A stretch of 46,969 nt of DNA from Pseudomonadota bacterium (GTDB lineage: Bacteria > Pseudomonadota > Alphaproteobacteria > Rhizobiales > Xanthobacteraceae), in assembly GCA_016195095.1 (NCBI GenBank), contig JACQAE010000049.1, positions 1 to 46,969 on the forward strand, written 5' to 3'. Position numbers and translations under genes: made by a program. Positions 1 to 8,150 of this stretch are shown one piece after another. The notes under the pieces are model-generated. The model had not been told where the DNA came from and made no database searches. It saw only the letters and a list, made by a program, of their open reading frames with translations. Within the stretch, counting starts at the first letter, position 1, and each line of letters begins with the position of its first letter.

Positions 1-560
1 ATATGATGGTTCACGGCGGGCTCAAGGCCGACGACGCGTCATTCGTCGGCATTGGCGCCACGTCGAGCGCTGTCGCGGCGGTTCGCCGCGGCGAAATCGA
101 CGCCATCGTCAATGCCGACCTGGTCATTACGATGCTCGCCAACGAAAACCTGATCAAGATCGTCGCCGACACGCGCACGCAAGCGGGCACGCAGGCGGTC
201 TATGGCGGACCCTATCCGGCCGCCGTGCTCTACACGACGCCCGCCTATTTGGAAAAAAGCCCGCGCGCCGCGCAAGCGCTGGTGAACGCCCTGGTGCGCG
301 GACTCAAATGGATCGCCAGCCATTCCCCGGAGGAAATCGCCAAGGTCATGCCAGAATCCTACGCTCTGGGAAATCGCGAGCTTTATGTGCGCGCCATTAC
401 GGCGAGCAAATCCATGTATTCGCCCGACGGACGATTCACGCGCGGCGCCGCCGAGACGGCCCTCAACGTGCTCAAGACCTTCGATCCGGCGGTCAAGAAT
501 GCGACCATCGACCTGGCGAAGACGTATACGGAATCGCTGGTGGCAAAGGTGGGACAATAG
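1..560 (+). CDS. ABC transporter substrate-binding protein, NMT1/SsuA-like (5' end outside window)
   Basis: This is the C-terminal part of a periplasmic binding protein; the frame is open at the left edge, so the true start and signal peptide lie outside. The visible 185 residues carry features of the second lobe of NMT1/SsuA/TauA-type receptors: a segment reading GIGATSSAVAAVRRGEIDA near the start, which resembles the ligand-binding loop plus helix of the family, then a TTPAYLEKSPRAAQALVNAL segment typical of these proteins. Such receptors bind sulfonates, nitrate, pyrimidine precursors or aromatic acids and pass them to a permease and ATPase. The ATPase on the opposite strand at 2919-3755 belongs to the same transporter class and may or may not be its partner. 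The ligand cannot be told. Confidence 0.8.
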   Translation, partial: MMVHGGLKADDASFVGIGATSSAVAAVRRGEIDAIVNADLVITMLANENLIKIVADTRTQAGTQAVYGGPYPAAVLYTTPAYLEKSPRAAQALVNALVRGLKWIASHSPEEIAKVMPESYALGNRELYVRAITASKSMYSPDGRFTRGAAETALNVLKTFDPAVKNATIDLAKTYTESLVAKVGQ

Positions 561-666
561 CCACCTCGACACCGCCGGCGCCATCGCCGGCGGGCGCGCA
601 GCGATCCTTCTGCGCCGCGATGGGTCGCGCGTCGATAACGTCGTCTGCGACGAAACATGGTTAGAC

Positions 667-1851
667 ATGCCTTTGACCCTCTCGCCCGAGCTGCAATCCG
701 TCATTGACGCGCCATACCCGCGGTTTTCGCCTGCGGAGATGGCGCGCCGCCGCGCCGCCCTGGAAAATGTTATGGAGGCGGCCGGTATCGATCACGTCGT
801 CTATTGCGGGGCAAACCGTTTCGGCTCCGCGGTGCAATGGCTCACTCAATGGCCGGTGACGGCGGAAGCGGTCGGCGTGCTGTCTCCTGGTAAAAAGGAC
901 GCGCTGTTCGTTCAGCATTTCAACCACGTGCCGCTCGCGCGCCGGCTGGCCGAGGCCGAGGTCGCGTGGGGCGGCGAATCCTCGATCCGCGCCGCCGCCG
1001 AGGTGCTGGAGCGGCGCAAGGCGCGCGCCAACCGTGTCGCGACGATTGGGCCGCTGACGGTGGAACAGCACACGGCACTTGCCGAGCGCTTTGGAAAAGT
1101 AGTGAGTCTCAATCGCGACTACCTGCGCCTGCGCATGATCAAATCGGCGGAGGAAATCGACTGGTTGCGTATTGGCGCGCATTTTTCCGATCGTGGCATG
1201 GCAGCGCTGCGCGATGGGCTTGGTCGCGGGTTGACCGAACGCGAACTCGCGGATGTCATTGAACGCGCCTATGTCGCGCGGGGTGGCGTCAACGTCATCC
1301 ACTATATCGGCGCGACGCCGATGAATGACCCTAGCCTCGCCGTGCCGGCGCAATTTCCCTCGACCCGCCGGATCGAAAAAGGCGACATCGTCTTCGCCGA
1401 GATCAGCGCCGCATTCTGGGATTATCCGGGTCAGGTCCTGCGCAGCTTTGCCGTCGGCATCGATCCGCCGCCGCTTTACGCCGAGCTGCACGCCGCCGCC
1501 GACGCGGCTTTTGACGCAATCGCCGGCGTGCTACGCGAGGGGGCCTCACCCGCCGACGTGATCGCCGCTTCGGGCGTCATCGAGGAAGCCGGCTTCACCA
1601 CCATCGACGATTTGGTGCATGGCTATGGTGGCGGCTACCTGCCGCCTGTTCTCGGCTCCAAGAGCCGGCCCGCCGGACCCGTTCCGCAAGAGCCGTTCCG
1701 TGCCGGCATGACCGTCGTCATCCAGCCCAATGTGGTCACGCCCGACGGACGCGCGGGTGTGCAGAGCGGCGAACTCGTGCTCATCACAAACGACGGTATC
1801 GAGCGGCTGCAGGCGATGCCGCGCGGGCTGGCGGTTGTCGCGGATTCCTGA
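667..1851 (+). CDS. M24-fold (Xaa-Pro peptidase/creatinase-like) protein lacking the metal ligands
   Basis: A 394-residue protein with an N-terminal creatinase-like domain (about 20-150) and a C-terminal pita-bread domain (about 155-390). I take the ATG at 667 because the frame upstream of it does not look like this family; the ribosome site is weak. Aminopeptidase P and prolidase bind two metals through Asp, Asp, His, Glu, Glu. By motif alignment these places hold Glu245, Gln256, His318, Gln353 and Gly368, so only the His is kept. The motif surroundings (GDIVFAEIS, VHGYGGG, ELVLITNDG) remain clear. A classical metallopeptidase activity is therefore unlikely. Creatinase shows that this fold can catalyse amide hydrolysis without metal, so a metal-free amidohydrolase or lyase is possible. 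The binding-protein gene just upstream on the same strand suggests that the substrate is imported. Confidence 0.8.
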   Translation: MPLTLSPELQSVIDAPYPRFSPAEMARRRAALENVMEAAGIDHVVYCGANRFGSAVQWLTQWPVTAEAVGVLSPGKKDALFVQHFNHVPLARRLAEAEVAWGGESSIRAAAEVLERRKARANRVATIGPLTVEQHTALAERFGKVVSLNRDYLRLRMIKSAEEIDWLRIGAHFSDRGMAALRDGLGRGLTERELADVIERAYVARGGVNVIHYIGATPMNDPSLAVPAQFPSTRRIEKGDIVFAEISAAFWDYPGQVLRSFAVGIDPPPLYAELHAAADAAFDAIAGVLREGASPADVIAASGVIEEAGFTTIDDLVHGYGGGYLPPVLGSKSRPAGPVPQEPFRAGMTVVIQPNVVTPDGRAGVQSGELVLITNDGIERLQAMPRGLAVVADS

Positions 1852-1895
1852 AGCGGTCGCGGCGCACGAGGCGCCGGACGTCGGCGCAGGGCGGT

Positions 1896-2922
1896 CTATC
1901 GCGGCGCAACGTCGAGCTGCTCGGCGAGCCAATCGGCCACCTGGAGCCGCCAGCGGTACGGCCGGTTGATGGCGATATGATTGCCGTCCTCGACCAATAG
2001 GAGTTCGCAAGGTCCCTTGACGGCGCGCGCCAGCCGTTCCGCATGCTGCCACGGAACGATGCGGTCGAGTTTTCCGTTCACGATAAAAAGCGGGCAGGTG
2101 ATGCGATCGGCGATGCCGTCAAGCGTCAGCGTCGCGGCATGCGATTTCGCCTCTGCCAGGGTGCGGCAATGGCTGCGCACGCGGAATGCCTCGCGCGTGT
2201 GCTCGGGCAGGCCATCCCAGACCTGCGACCAGTCGAACGGGCCGGCAAGCGAGATGCACGCCCGGATCCGCTTTTCAAAGGCGGCGGCGCGCGGGGCGTA
2301 ATAGCCGCCGAGGCTCACGCCCCATAGCCCGATGCGCGCGGTGTCGAGATCAGGCCGCGTGTGCACGAAATCGACGACCGCGCGTACCGGCACTTCGTAA
2401 TCGCCTCGGATGGGGAAATCGTATTCGCCTTCGCCCTGGCCCGGTCCGTCGAACACCAGCGTCGCGACGCCGCGGTCTTCACGGATCGTGCTGCCGACAA
2501 ACAGCTCCGTTTCCCGGAATTGCAACGCGCTCACCCGGCGGATCGAGAAAGGGCAGCGCCAGCCGCCGGCATTCAACCGCCTTGATATGGGCGGCGCGCA
2601 TCTGCGCAATGTCGTGGACGAAAACGAACTTGCCGAAATGATAGTAGACGCCCGCGCGTTGCAGGTGCTCGCCGGCGCTCAACCGCTTGCCCCTGGCGAG
2701 CGCGTCGCGCCCCATGCCCTCATGCAGCGCGGCGCGCGCCGACCATGCCGCGCACCACTCCTCCCAATTCTTGATCGACGCCGTGACTTCCTCGAAATCG
2801 GTGAGCGCGACGCCATTCGTCACAAATCGCGGCCCCCAATGTGCAATCGCGGATTGCACGCGAGCATCGGTCATGGCCCTGATCCTTGTGTCGATCCTCG
2901 CCCGAACGGCAGCGCCACTCAC
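1896..2922 (-). pseudogene. alpha/beta-hydrolase, interrupted by an out-of-frame internal deletion
   Basis: Two overlapping minus-strand frames together resemble one hydrolase of the 2,6-dihydropseudooxynicotine hydrolase/DUF1100-like type. The first (2922 to about 2510) encodes the helical N-terminal part and stops at 2479. The second (about 2525 to 1896) encodes the catalytic part, with the nucleophile Ser in GVSLGGYY, Asp in NGKLDRIVP and His in EDGNHIAIN. Family members have roughly 35-40 residues between these blocks, including the strand before the oxyanion region; here they are missing and the frame changes at about 2505-2525. A simple sequencing slip would not remove that segment. The GTG start at 2922 overlaps the stop of the ATPase gene (GTGA), so the gene was the last of the nitrilase-ATPase unit. 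A short functional variant cannot be excluded. Confidence 0.65.
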
Positions 2923-3755
2923 CGCTGCAATTGCAATTCGGCGGCCCTGGCCTCGTCCATCAATGTGGACCAGACGTGTTCGCGCAATTGCGCGAAGCGT
3001 GGATGCGACAAGGTCGAACGTCCGCGCGGATGCGGCAGGTCCACATCGACGACCTCGAACACGCCCGCCGGCCGCCCCTTGAGCACGACGACGCGGTGGC
3101 CCATCAATACGGCTTCTTCAATCGAGTGGGTCACGAACACCATCGATGTCGGCCGCATTTCCCAAATGCGCAACAGCTCGAACTGGAGAATCTCGCGCGT
3201 CTGCGCGTCGACGGCGGCGAACGGCTCGTCCATTAAGAGCACGCGCGGTTCGATCGCCAGCGCGCGCGCCAGCCCGCAGCGCTGCTGCATGCCGCCGGAT
3301 AATTGATAGGGGTAGGCGCTCTCGAAGCCGCTCAGGCCAACGAGCTTGATATAGCGCGGCACGCGTTCGTCGATCTCCGCCTTGGTCGCGCCGGCGAGCT
3401 TGAGGCCGTAGGCGACGTTGGCGAACACCGTCTTCCAGGGAAAAAGGCCGAAATGCTGGAAGACCATCGCCACGCCCGGCAGCGGCCCGTCGACCTGTTC
3501 GCCTTCGATAACGATGCTGCCGCCGGTCGGCGCGATCAGGCCGTCGATGCAGCGCAGCAGCGTCGTCTTGCCGCAACCGGAAGGGCCGACGATCGCGACA
3601 ATCTCGCGCGAGCCAACGTCGAGGTCGATGTTGCGAAAGACCTCAAGCGCGCCATAGTGCTTGCCGACGCCCTGCGCGCGAATGCGCGCGCCCGCCAACG
3701 TGGCATCGCCGGGCGTCAGGGAGGATTTGTCAGCCGCGGCGCTGGGCATCGTCAT
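2919..3755 (-). CDS. ABC transporter ATP-binding protein, nitrate/sulfonate/taurine type
   Basis: A 278-residue ATPase with Walker A GPSGCGKTT (57-65), Q-loop Q100, signature LSGGMQQR (152-159), Walker B VLLMDEP (172-178) and the H-loop in FVTHSIEEA. The MVFQHFGLFPWKTVFANV stretch and the Met-rich signature place it with SsuB/TauB/NrtD-like proteins, which energise import of sulfonates, taurine, nitrate, cyanate or related small organics. Its start lies 26 nt inside the nitrilase gene, and its TGA overlaps the GTG of the broken hydrolase, so the three were translated from one message. No permease gene is visible beside it; the binding protein at the left edge is on the other strand. The substrate may be a nitrile or amide, by context only. 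Confidence 0.9.
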   Translation of the reverse strand: MTMPSAAADKSSLTPGDATLAGARIRAQGVGKHYGALEVFRNIDLDVGSREIVAIVGPSGCGKTTLLRCIDGLIAPTGGSIVIEGEQVDGPLPGVAMVFQHFGLFPWKTVFANVAYGLKLAGATKAEIDERVPRYIKLVGLSGFESAYPYQLSGGMQQRCGLARALAIEPRVLLMDEPFAAVDAQTREILQFELLRIWEMRPTSMVFVTHSIEEAVLMGHRVVVLKGRPAGVFEVVDVDLPHPRGRSTLSHPRFAQLREHVWSTLMDEARAAELQLQR

Positions 3756-4833
3756 CGTCCAATGTCGTGGTTGCGCCGCGAGCGTCGATCAGCGCGCCCG
3801 GGGTCGTCGCCGCTTGAAGCTTTGTTGCTGTAGCCTGATTTTCCGGCGACGCCAAGGATTTGTCGGCGCCATGGACCGAATATAGCCGCGGCGCCGCGCG
3901 GTTGACATGCAAGTGGAAAATGTCCGGTCGGTTGTAGTGCCCGGCGAAATCGTGCCGCAATTTCATTCGGACACCCATTTCGAGGTCGCACTCCGCATAA
4001 ATGATGCCCTCCTCGGGCCCCATTGGCCCGGCAAGGATGCGGCTCGCCGGCGAGACGATGACGCTGCCGCCGCAGAAGTCGGCATCGCGCAAAAGCCGCT
4101 CCGCCTCCGGCCCGGCCTGCAGCGTCGCTATCATCTGCTCGTCAACGGTGCCGCAGGCCGATATCACGAACGCCTTGCTCATCTGCGCAAAAGCCTGGGA
4201 ATCGACGACCACGCGGTTGCGCATGGGGTCACCGCTAGTCGGAAAATGATTTGGCCAGCTCATGACGTGCATGCGCGTGCCCTCCGCGGTGAGCGCAAAC
4301 ACCGCGAGCGGGTTCGAATTCTCGCCGCAGATGAGCGCGCTCATCGGGCCGAATTCGGTTTCAAAGGCGCCGAAAGTGTCGCCATACCCGCCCATATGCA
4401 CCAGCTTTTCTCCAACGGTCGGCATGATCTTCTGGTGCTTGCCCATTAAACGTCCATCTGGGCCGATATAGATCTGCGTATTGAACATCGTGCCGATGGT
4501 ATTTGGAATCTTCTCGCAGACGCCGATAATAACGTAGGCATTGGCATCGCGCGCTGCGGCGCAAAGCACTTGCGTCTGCGGCCCGGGAATTTCGACCGCG
4601 TTCTTGAACAGTTCGGTGGCGAGACAATTGGCGATCGCGCCGGTCGCCGGGTGGTGGTGATACCAGACCGGGTGGGCGGGAATGAACCCCTCGGGAAAGC
4701 CGATGACGCGCGCGCCGTTGCTGCCCGCCTCGCGGATCAACCGGCAAGCCTTGGCGGTCGATCCTTCGCGGTCGAGGAACACCGAGGCGGCCTGCACGGC
4801 GGCCACTTTCACGATGGCGTAGCAATCTCCCAT
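3730..4833 (-). CDS. nitrilase-family carbon-nitrogen hydrolase
   Basis: A 367-residue enzyme of the nitrilase superfamily, branch 1 by its length and motifs. The catalytic triad is visible: Glu48 in GFPEGFIPAHP, Lys135 in KHQKIMPT and Cys169 in LICGENSNPLA. True nitrilases turn R-CN into the carboxylic acid and ammonia; close relatives hydrate cyanide. The C-terminal tail past about residue 310 is longer and rich in Ala/Thr/Asp, as is common in this group. The ATG at 4833 gives the expected beta-strand VKVAAVQAASVF near the start. It leads a unit with an ABC ATPase and a hydrolase, which suggests use of an imported nitrile as nitrogen or carbon source. An amidase acting on a related substrate is the alternative. 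Confidence 0.88.
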   Translation of the reverse strand: MGDCYAIVKVAAVQAASVFLDREGSTAKACRLIREAGSNGARVIGFPEGFIPAHPVWYHHHPATGAIANCLATELFKNAVEIPGPQTQVLCAAARDANAYVIIGVCEKIPNTIGTMFNTQIYIGPDGRLMGKHQKIMPTVGEKLVHMGGYGDTFGAFETEFGPMSALICGENSNPLAVFALTAEGTRMHVMSWPNHFPTSGDPMRNRVVVDSQAFAQMSKAFVISACGTVDEQMIATLQAGPEAERLLRDADFCGGSVIVSPASRILAGPMGPEEGIIYAECDLEMGVRMKLRHDFAGHYNRPDIFHLHVNRAAPRLYSVHGADKSLASPENQATATKLQAATTPGALIDARGATTTLDDDDAQRRG

Positions 4834-5279
4834 CGCTCATCCTTTACGATTGGCAAAAAACCGCGCGTGCGAACGACACGCGGTTGCGCCAAACGCGGCG
4901 CGGGCGAGGGCGCATGGTTAGCGCCATGTTGCCGCATTCATGAAAAGGGATCAACGCCGTGAGTGCTCACGGCATAACGATTTGTTGCACATATTTCCCA
5001 ACCGCGCCGCGCGCGACCTCGCGACAATCGAGGTTGGCGCGCCCGCACACGGCTTTTCGAGGTACGCGCCGGTGCAAGAAATGATGATGATGAAATCGTT
5101 TCAAGGTTACGTCGATCTTTCACCAGCGCATCCACGCTTCATAAAGAATACGTCTTCAACCAAACTTCAGCATAGGCGCAGAACGACGCACAAGTTCACC
5201 AATTCAACACGCGCGACAATCCTATTATGTCGTCACGGACGTTCGCGAGGAGCGTTCGAAACATTTCGGGGAATGCGTC
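4834..5279. other. intergenic region between the nitrilase unit and the Tad operon
   Basis: About 446 bases between divergent transcription units. I see no convincing gene, and in particular no Flp-type pilin. It contains the palindrome at 4956-4973 and a possible -10 (TATTAT, 5223-5228) before cpaB without a well-spaced -35. Both operons probably start here. Confidence 0.6.
4956..4973. promoter_or_regulatory. 18-bp inverted repeat, possible operator
   Basis: GCCGTGAGTGCTCACGGC has 8-bp perfect arms around TG. The loop is too short for a good terminator and no T-run follows, so a protein-binding site between the divergent nitrilase and cpaB units is more likely. The regulator is unknown. Confidence 0.35.
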
Positions 5280-6155
5280 GTGCGCGCCAGTACCATCGTG
5301 ATGGTCGGATTCGCGGTCGTCTTCGGACTGATCGCGGTATTCCTTGCGCAAACCTGGCTCGACCACCAGGCGGGTCTGCGACTGAAAAGCCTCGAGGCCA
5401 ACAAGAAGGCGCCGGTGACCAAAACGATCGTCGTCGCCAGCCGTCCGTTGCGCTTCGGCGTCGAATTGTCGTCCGCGGTCCTGCGTGAAATAGCCTGGCC
5501 CGACGCGCCGCTGCCGCCGGGAGCGTTCGCCAGCGTCGCCGAGGCGACCGCCGGCCCACGGCGCGTCGTGCTCGCGTCGTTTGAAATCAACGAGCCGATC
5601 CTTGCCAGCAAGATCACCGGGCCGGGACAGCGCGCCACCCTGGCGGCGACGCTGGGCGAGGGCATGAAGGCGGTCACCATTCGCGTCAACGATGTCGATG
5701 GCGTCGCCGGGTTCGTTCTTCCCGCCGAGCGCGTCGATGTCGTGCTCACGCGCCAGTTCGAGAAAAATTCCGCGATCAATGACGTGGTCATGCAGAACGC
5801 GCGCGTGCTCGCCGTGGACCAGCTTTCCGACGACCGCGCCGACAAGCCATCGCTTGCCCGCGCGATCACGCTCGAGGTTGATATCGTGGGCGCGCAGAAA
5901 TTGGCGCTCGCCGGGCAGGTGGGAACGCTGTCGCTGGTGTTGCGGCGCGCGGGCGAGGTGCGGCCGCAGGATACGCGCCGCGTCACGGTTGCCGACCTCG
6001 CCAATCCGGAGCGCGATCCGGCGCAGGACAACGGCCGCTACACTTCGGTCCAGGTCATCCGGGCCGGAACGAAGGCGGCGGTCTACAGCGTTCCACGCGA
6101 AGGCGCCGGCGCGCAGGCGCTGGCCGGCTCGGGGGAATTATTGGCGCGGCGTTAG
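5280..6155 (+). CDS. cpaB: Tad pilus assembly protein CpaB/RcpC
   Basis: A 291-residue inner-membrane-anchored periplasmic protein. An N-terminal hydrophobic segment (about 5-22) is followed by a SAF-like domain (about 44-110; KTIVVASRPLRFGVELSSAVLREIAWP has the typical pattern, given here only as position 49-75) and an RcpC domain with the GMKAVTIRVNDVDGVAGFV core. In Tad systems CpaB helps the CpaC secretin assemble and stabilises the channel. The start is a GTG at 5280 preceded by GGGGAA; no better ATG gives the membrane anchor. It is the first gene of the visible cluster, 49 nt before cpaC. Usual upstream partners (flp pilin, cpaA peptidase) are absent here. Confidence 0.93.
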   Translation: MRASTIVMVGFAVVFGLIAVFLAQTWLDHQAGLRLKSLEANKKAPVTKTIVVASRPLRFGVELSSAVLREIAWPDAPLPPGAFASVAEATAGPRRVVLASFEINEPILASKITGPGQRATLAATLGEGMKAVTIRVNDVDGVAGFVLPAERVDVVLTRQFEKNSAINDVVMQNARVLAVDQLSDDRADKPSLARAITLEVDIVGAQKLALAGQVGTLSLVLRRAGEVRPQDTRRVTVADLANPERDPAQDNGRYTSVQVIRAGTKAAVYSVPREGAGAQALAGSGELLARR

Positions 6156-6204
6156 ACGGTTCTGGGGACTGACGTTCAACCATTCACAAGGCGGGGAGGC
6201 CGAC

Positions 6205-7782
6205 GTGACAAAACAGAAGAGCAAAGGCGCCGACGCGACGTCGCGGCGATTTGCGGACAGGAGCCATGGTGTCAACGCGCCGCGCGTGCGGTGGCGTAAG
6301 CCCTGGCGGACGCTGGCGATTTCCCTCGCCGCGATGCTCGCGGCATCGCTCGCGCCGGCTTGGCTCGGCGTCACGCAGGCGCAGCGGCTGGTGAGCTTCA
6401 GCGATTCCAAGCGCACCGTGGTCGTCAAGGTGGCGGTCGGCAAGTCGGAGGACATCCGCATCGACTCGCCGCTCGTCGATATCACGGTCGGCAACCCCGA
6501 TATCGCCGACGTCAATCCGCTGACCGATCATGCGCTCTCCGTACTCGGCAAGAAGATCGGCACCACCCGCGTCACGGTCTATGGCGAGAACAAGCACCTG
6601 ATCGGCATATTCGACATCGAGGTCTCCTACGACATTTCGCAGCTCGCCGCCGAGATTTCACGCCGGTTTCCGCATGCCGGCCTCAAAGTATCGTCGGTGA
6701 ACGGCCGCATCATGCTTTCCGGCGACGCTCCGGACGGCATGGTGCTCGACCGCGCGCTCACGCTGGCCAAGCAGTTCGGACCCGAGGTGATCAATTCGGT
6801 GACGGTGGCGCAACCACAGCAGGTCATGCTGGAGGTGCGCTTCATCGAGGCCTCGCGCCAGGCCGGACGCGAGCTTGGCGTGCAATGGAACATCCTGCCG
6901 CGCCCCGGTCACAACGACCGTTTTCTCGCCAATATCGGCGCCCGCAAGCCGGCGACGGCCCTGCCGAGTTCGAACGGGGCACCCGGCGGCGTGCTTTCCA
7001 TCTCTCCCGGCGCGGCCGCGGGGCTCCTTGGAACCGCAACCCCGCCGTTTGGCCTGCTCGTCGGCAATCTCATCGGCAAGGGCATCCAGGCCGACATCCT
7101 GGTCAATGCGCTGGAGGAGCGCGGCCTTGCCCGCCGCCTCGCCGAGCCCAACCTTGTGGCGCTCTCCGGGGACACGGCAAGCTTTCTTGCCGGCGGCGAG
7201 TACCCGATCCCGGTGCCAGGTTCGTTCGGCCAGCTTGCGGTCGAGTACAAGCGCTACGGCGTCAGCCTGGCGTTTTCACCGACCGTGCTCAACGGCTCGC
7301 TGATCAATCTCAAAATCGAGCCCGAGGTGAGCCAGCTTGATCCCAGCAACAGCGTCGCGGTCGGACCCGGCATCCGGGTTCCCGCGCTGACCGTTCGGCG
7401 CGCCAGCACGACGATCGAGTTGCGCGACGGCCAGAGCTTCGCGCTCGCCGGGCTGTTGCAGAACGAGGGCGCGACCGCGCAGAACCAGCTGCCGTGGATC
7501 GGCGATGTGCCGATCCTTGGCGCGCTTTTCCGCAGCGCGTCTTATCAGAAGAACGAGACCGACCTGGTCATCATCGTCACGCCGCGGCTTGTGCGTCCGG
7601 CGCGTCCCGGCGATGCGCTCAAAACGCCGCTCGATAATACGCTGCCCGCCAACGACATCGACCTGTTCCTGCTCGGCAAGGCGGAAGTCCCGCGCAAGGG
7701 CTATCGGCCGCGCGACGCGCGTCCGCGGGAAGGACACATTCTTGATTTGCCGGTAGGAGGCCAACATGCGTCGCTGCGTTAG
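6205..7782 (+). CDS. cpaC: Tad pilus outer-membrane secretin CpaC/RcpA
   Basis: A 525-residue secretin that forms the outer-membrane pore for the Flp pilus. The GTG at 6205 has a strong GGGGAGG site and gives a basic N-terminus and a long signal peptide ending near residues 55-60 (TQAQ). Then come the pilus-secretin N-domain (about 62-140; DITVGNPDIADVNPLTD), a BON-like segment (about 145-200) and the secretin domain (about 205-470) with EPNLVALSG, GGEYPIPVP and the closing signature GDVPILGALF. The C-terminus carries a basic tail after the pore domain. Its end overlaps the start of the next gene by 17 nt, showing coupled translation. Confidence 0.95.
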   Translation: MTKQKSKGADATSRRFADRSHGVNAPRVRWRKPWRTLAISLAAMLAASLAPAWLGVTQAQRLVSFSDSKRTVVVKVAVGKSEDIRIDSPLVDITVGNPDIADVNPLTDHALSVLGKKIGTTRVTVYGENKHLIGIFDIEVSYDISQLAAEISRRFPHAGLKVSSVNGRIMLSGDAPDGMVLDRALTLAKQFGPEVINSVTVAQPQQVMLEVRFIEASRQAGRELGVQWNILPRPGHNDRFLANIGARKPATALPSSNGAPGGVLSISPGAAAGLLGTATPPFGLLVGNLIGKGIQADILVNALEERGLARRLAEPNLVALSGDTASFLAGGEYPIPVPGSFGQLAVEYKRYGVSLAFSPTVLNGSLINLKIEPEVSQLDPSNSVAVGPGIRVPALTVRRASTTIELRDGQSFALAGLLQNEGATAQNQLPWIGDVPILGALFRSASYQKNETDLVIIVTPRLVRPARPGDALKTPLDNTLPANDIDLFLLGKAEVPRKGYRPRDARPREGHILDLPVGGQHASLR

Positions 7783-8113
7783 GAGAATGTCCACGGTCGT
7801 CATCGTGCCCATCATCTTGTTGGGGGCGGCCGGCTGCTCCGACATCTATTACGACCGACGCGAAACGATCCACCGCGGCGCCGACGACGCGGTTGCGACC
7901 AACCGGGTTACGCACATGTATGACCCCTGGCCGGCGGCGAGCGGTAACCGCGAAATCCCGGGACATGGCCCGCGCGTCGCCGGAGCCATCGAGCGATATC
8001 GCACCAATCGCATTGTCCAGCCGCGCGGCACGGGCACGAGTTCGGTTGGCTACGCACAGAACGCTCCGGCGCCAACGGCGGCGCCGGCCGCGTCCGATCC
8101 CGGCACCAAGTGA
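7766..8113 (+). CDS. short CpaD-like lipoprotein of the Tad cluster
   Basis: A 115-residue lipoprotein with a basic start, a hydrophobic stretch (11-23) and a lipobox ending at Cys24 (AAGC). The rest is small, Arg/Ala/Pro rich and has the segment RETIHRGADDAVATNRVTHM. It sits where cpaD normally lies, between cpaC and cpaE, and overlaps cpaC by 17 nt. Classical CpaD of Caulobacter is about twice as long, so only the anchor and a short core are present. I assign the role, helping the secretin at the outer membrane, from position and lipobox; sequence likeness to long CpaD proteins is weak. Confidence 0.72.
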   Translation: MRRCVRRMSTVVIVPIILLGAAGCSDIYYDRRETIHRGADDAVATNRVTHMYDPWPAASGNREIPGHGPRVAGAIERYRTNRIVQPRGTGTSSVGYAQNAPAPTAAPAASDPGTK

Positions 8114-8150
8114 CTTGACCGCCGACCGGTTGGGACAAGCGGGTGGGAGC

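Noticed and set aside
661-1491. Long minus-strand frame opposite the M24 gene
   Set aside because: It is the mirror of the coding frame in GC-rich DNA, rich in Arg/Ala/His, with no motifs.
2479-2609. Programmed frameshift in the hydrolase
   Set aside because: A frameshift would not explain the missing segment of some 35-40 residues, and I see no slippery sequence with a structure.
4834-5279. A Flp pilin gene before cpaB
   Set aside because: No small frame with a G-x-x-x-x-E prepilin site and a hydrophobic helix is present on either strand.
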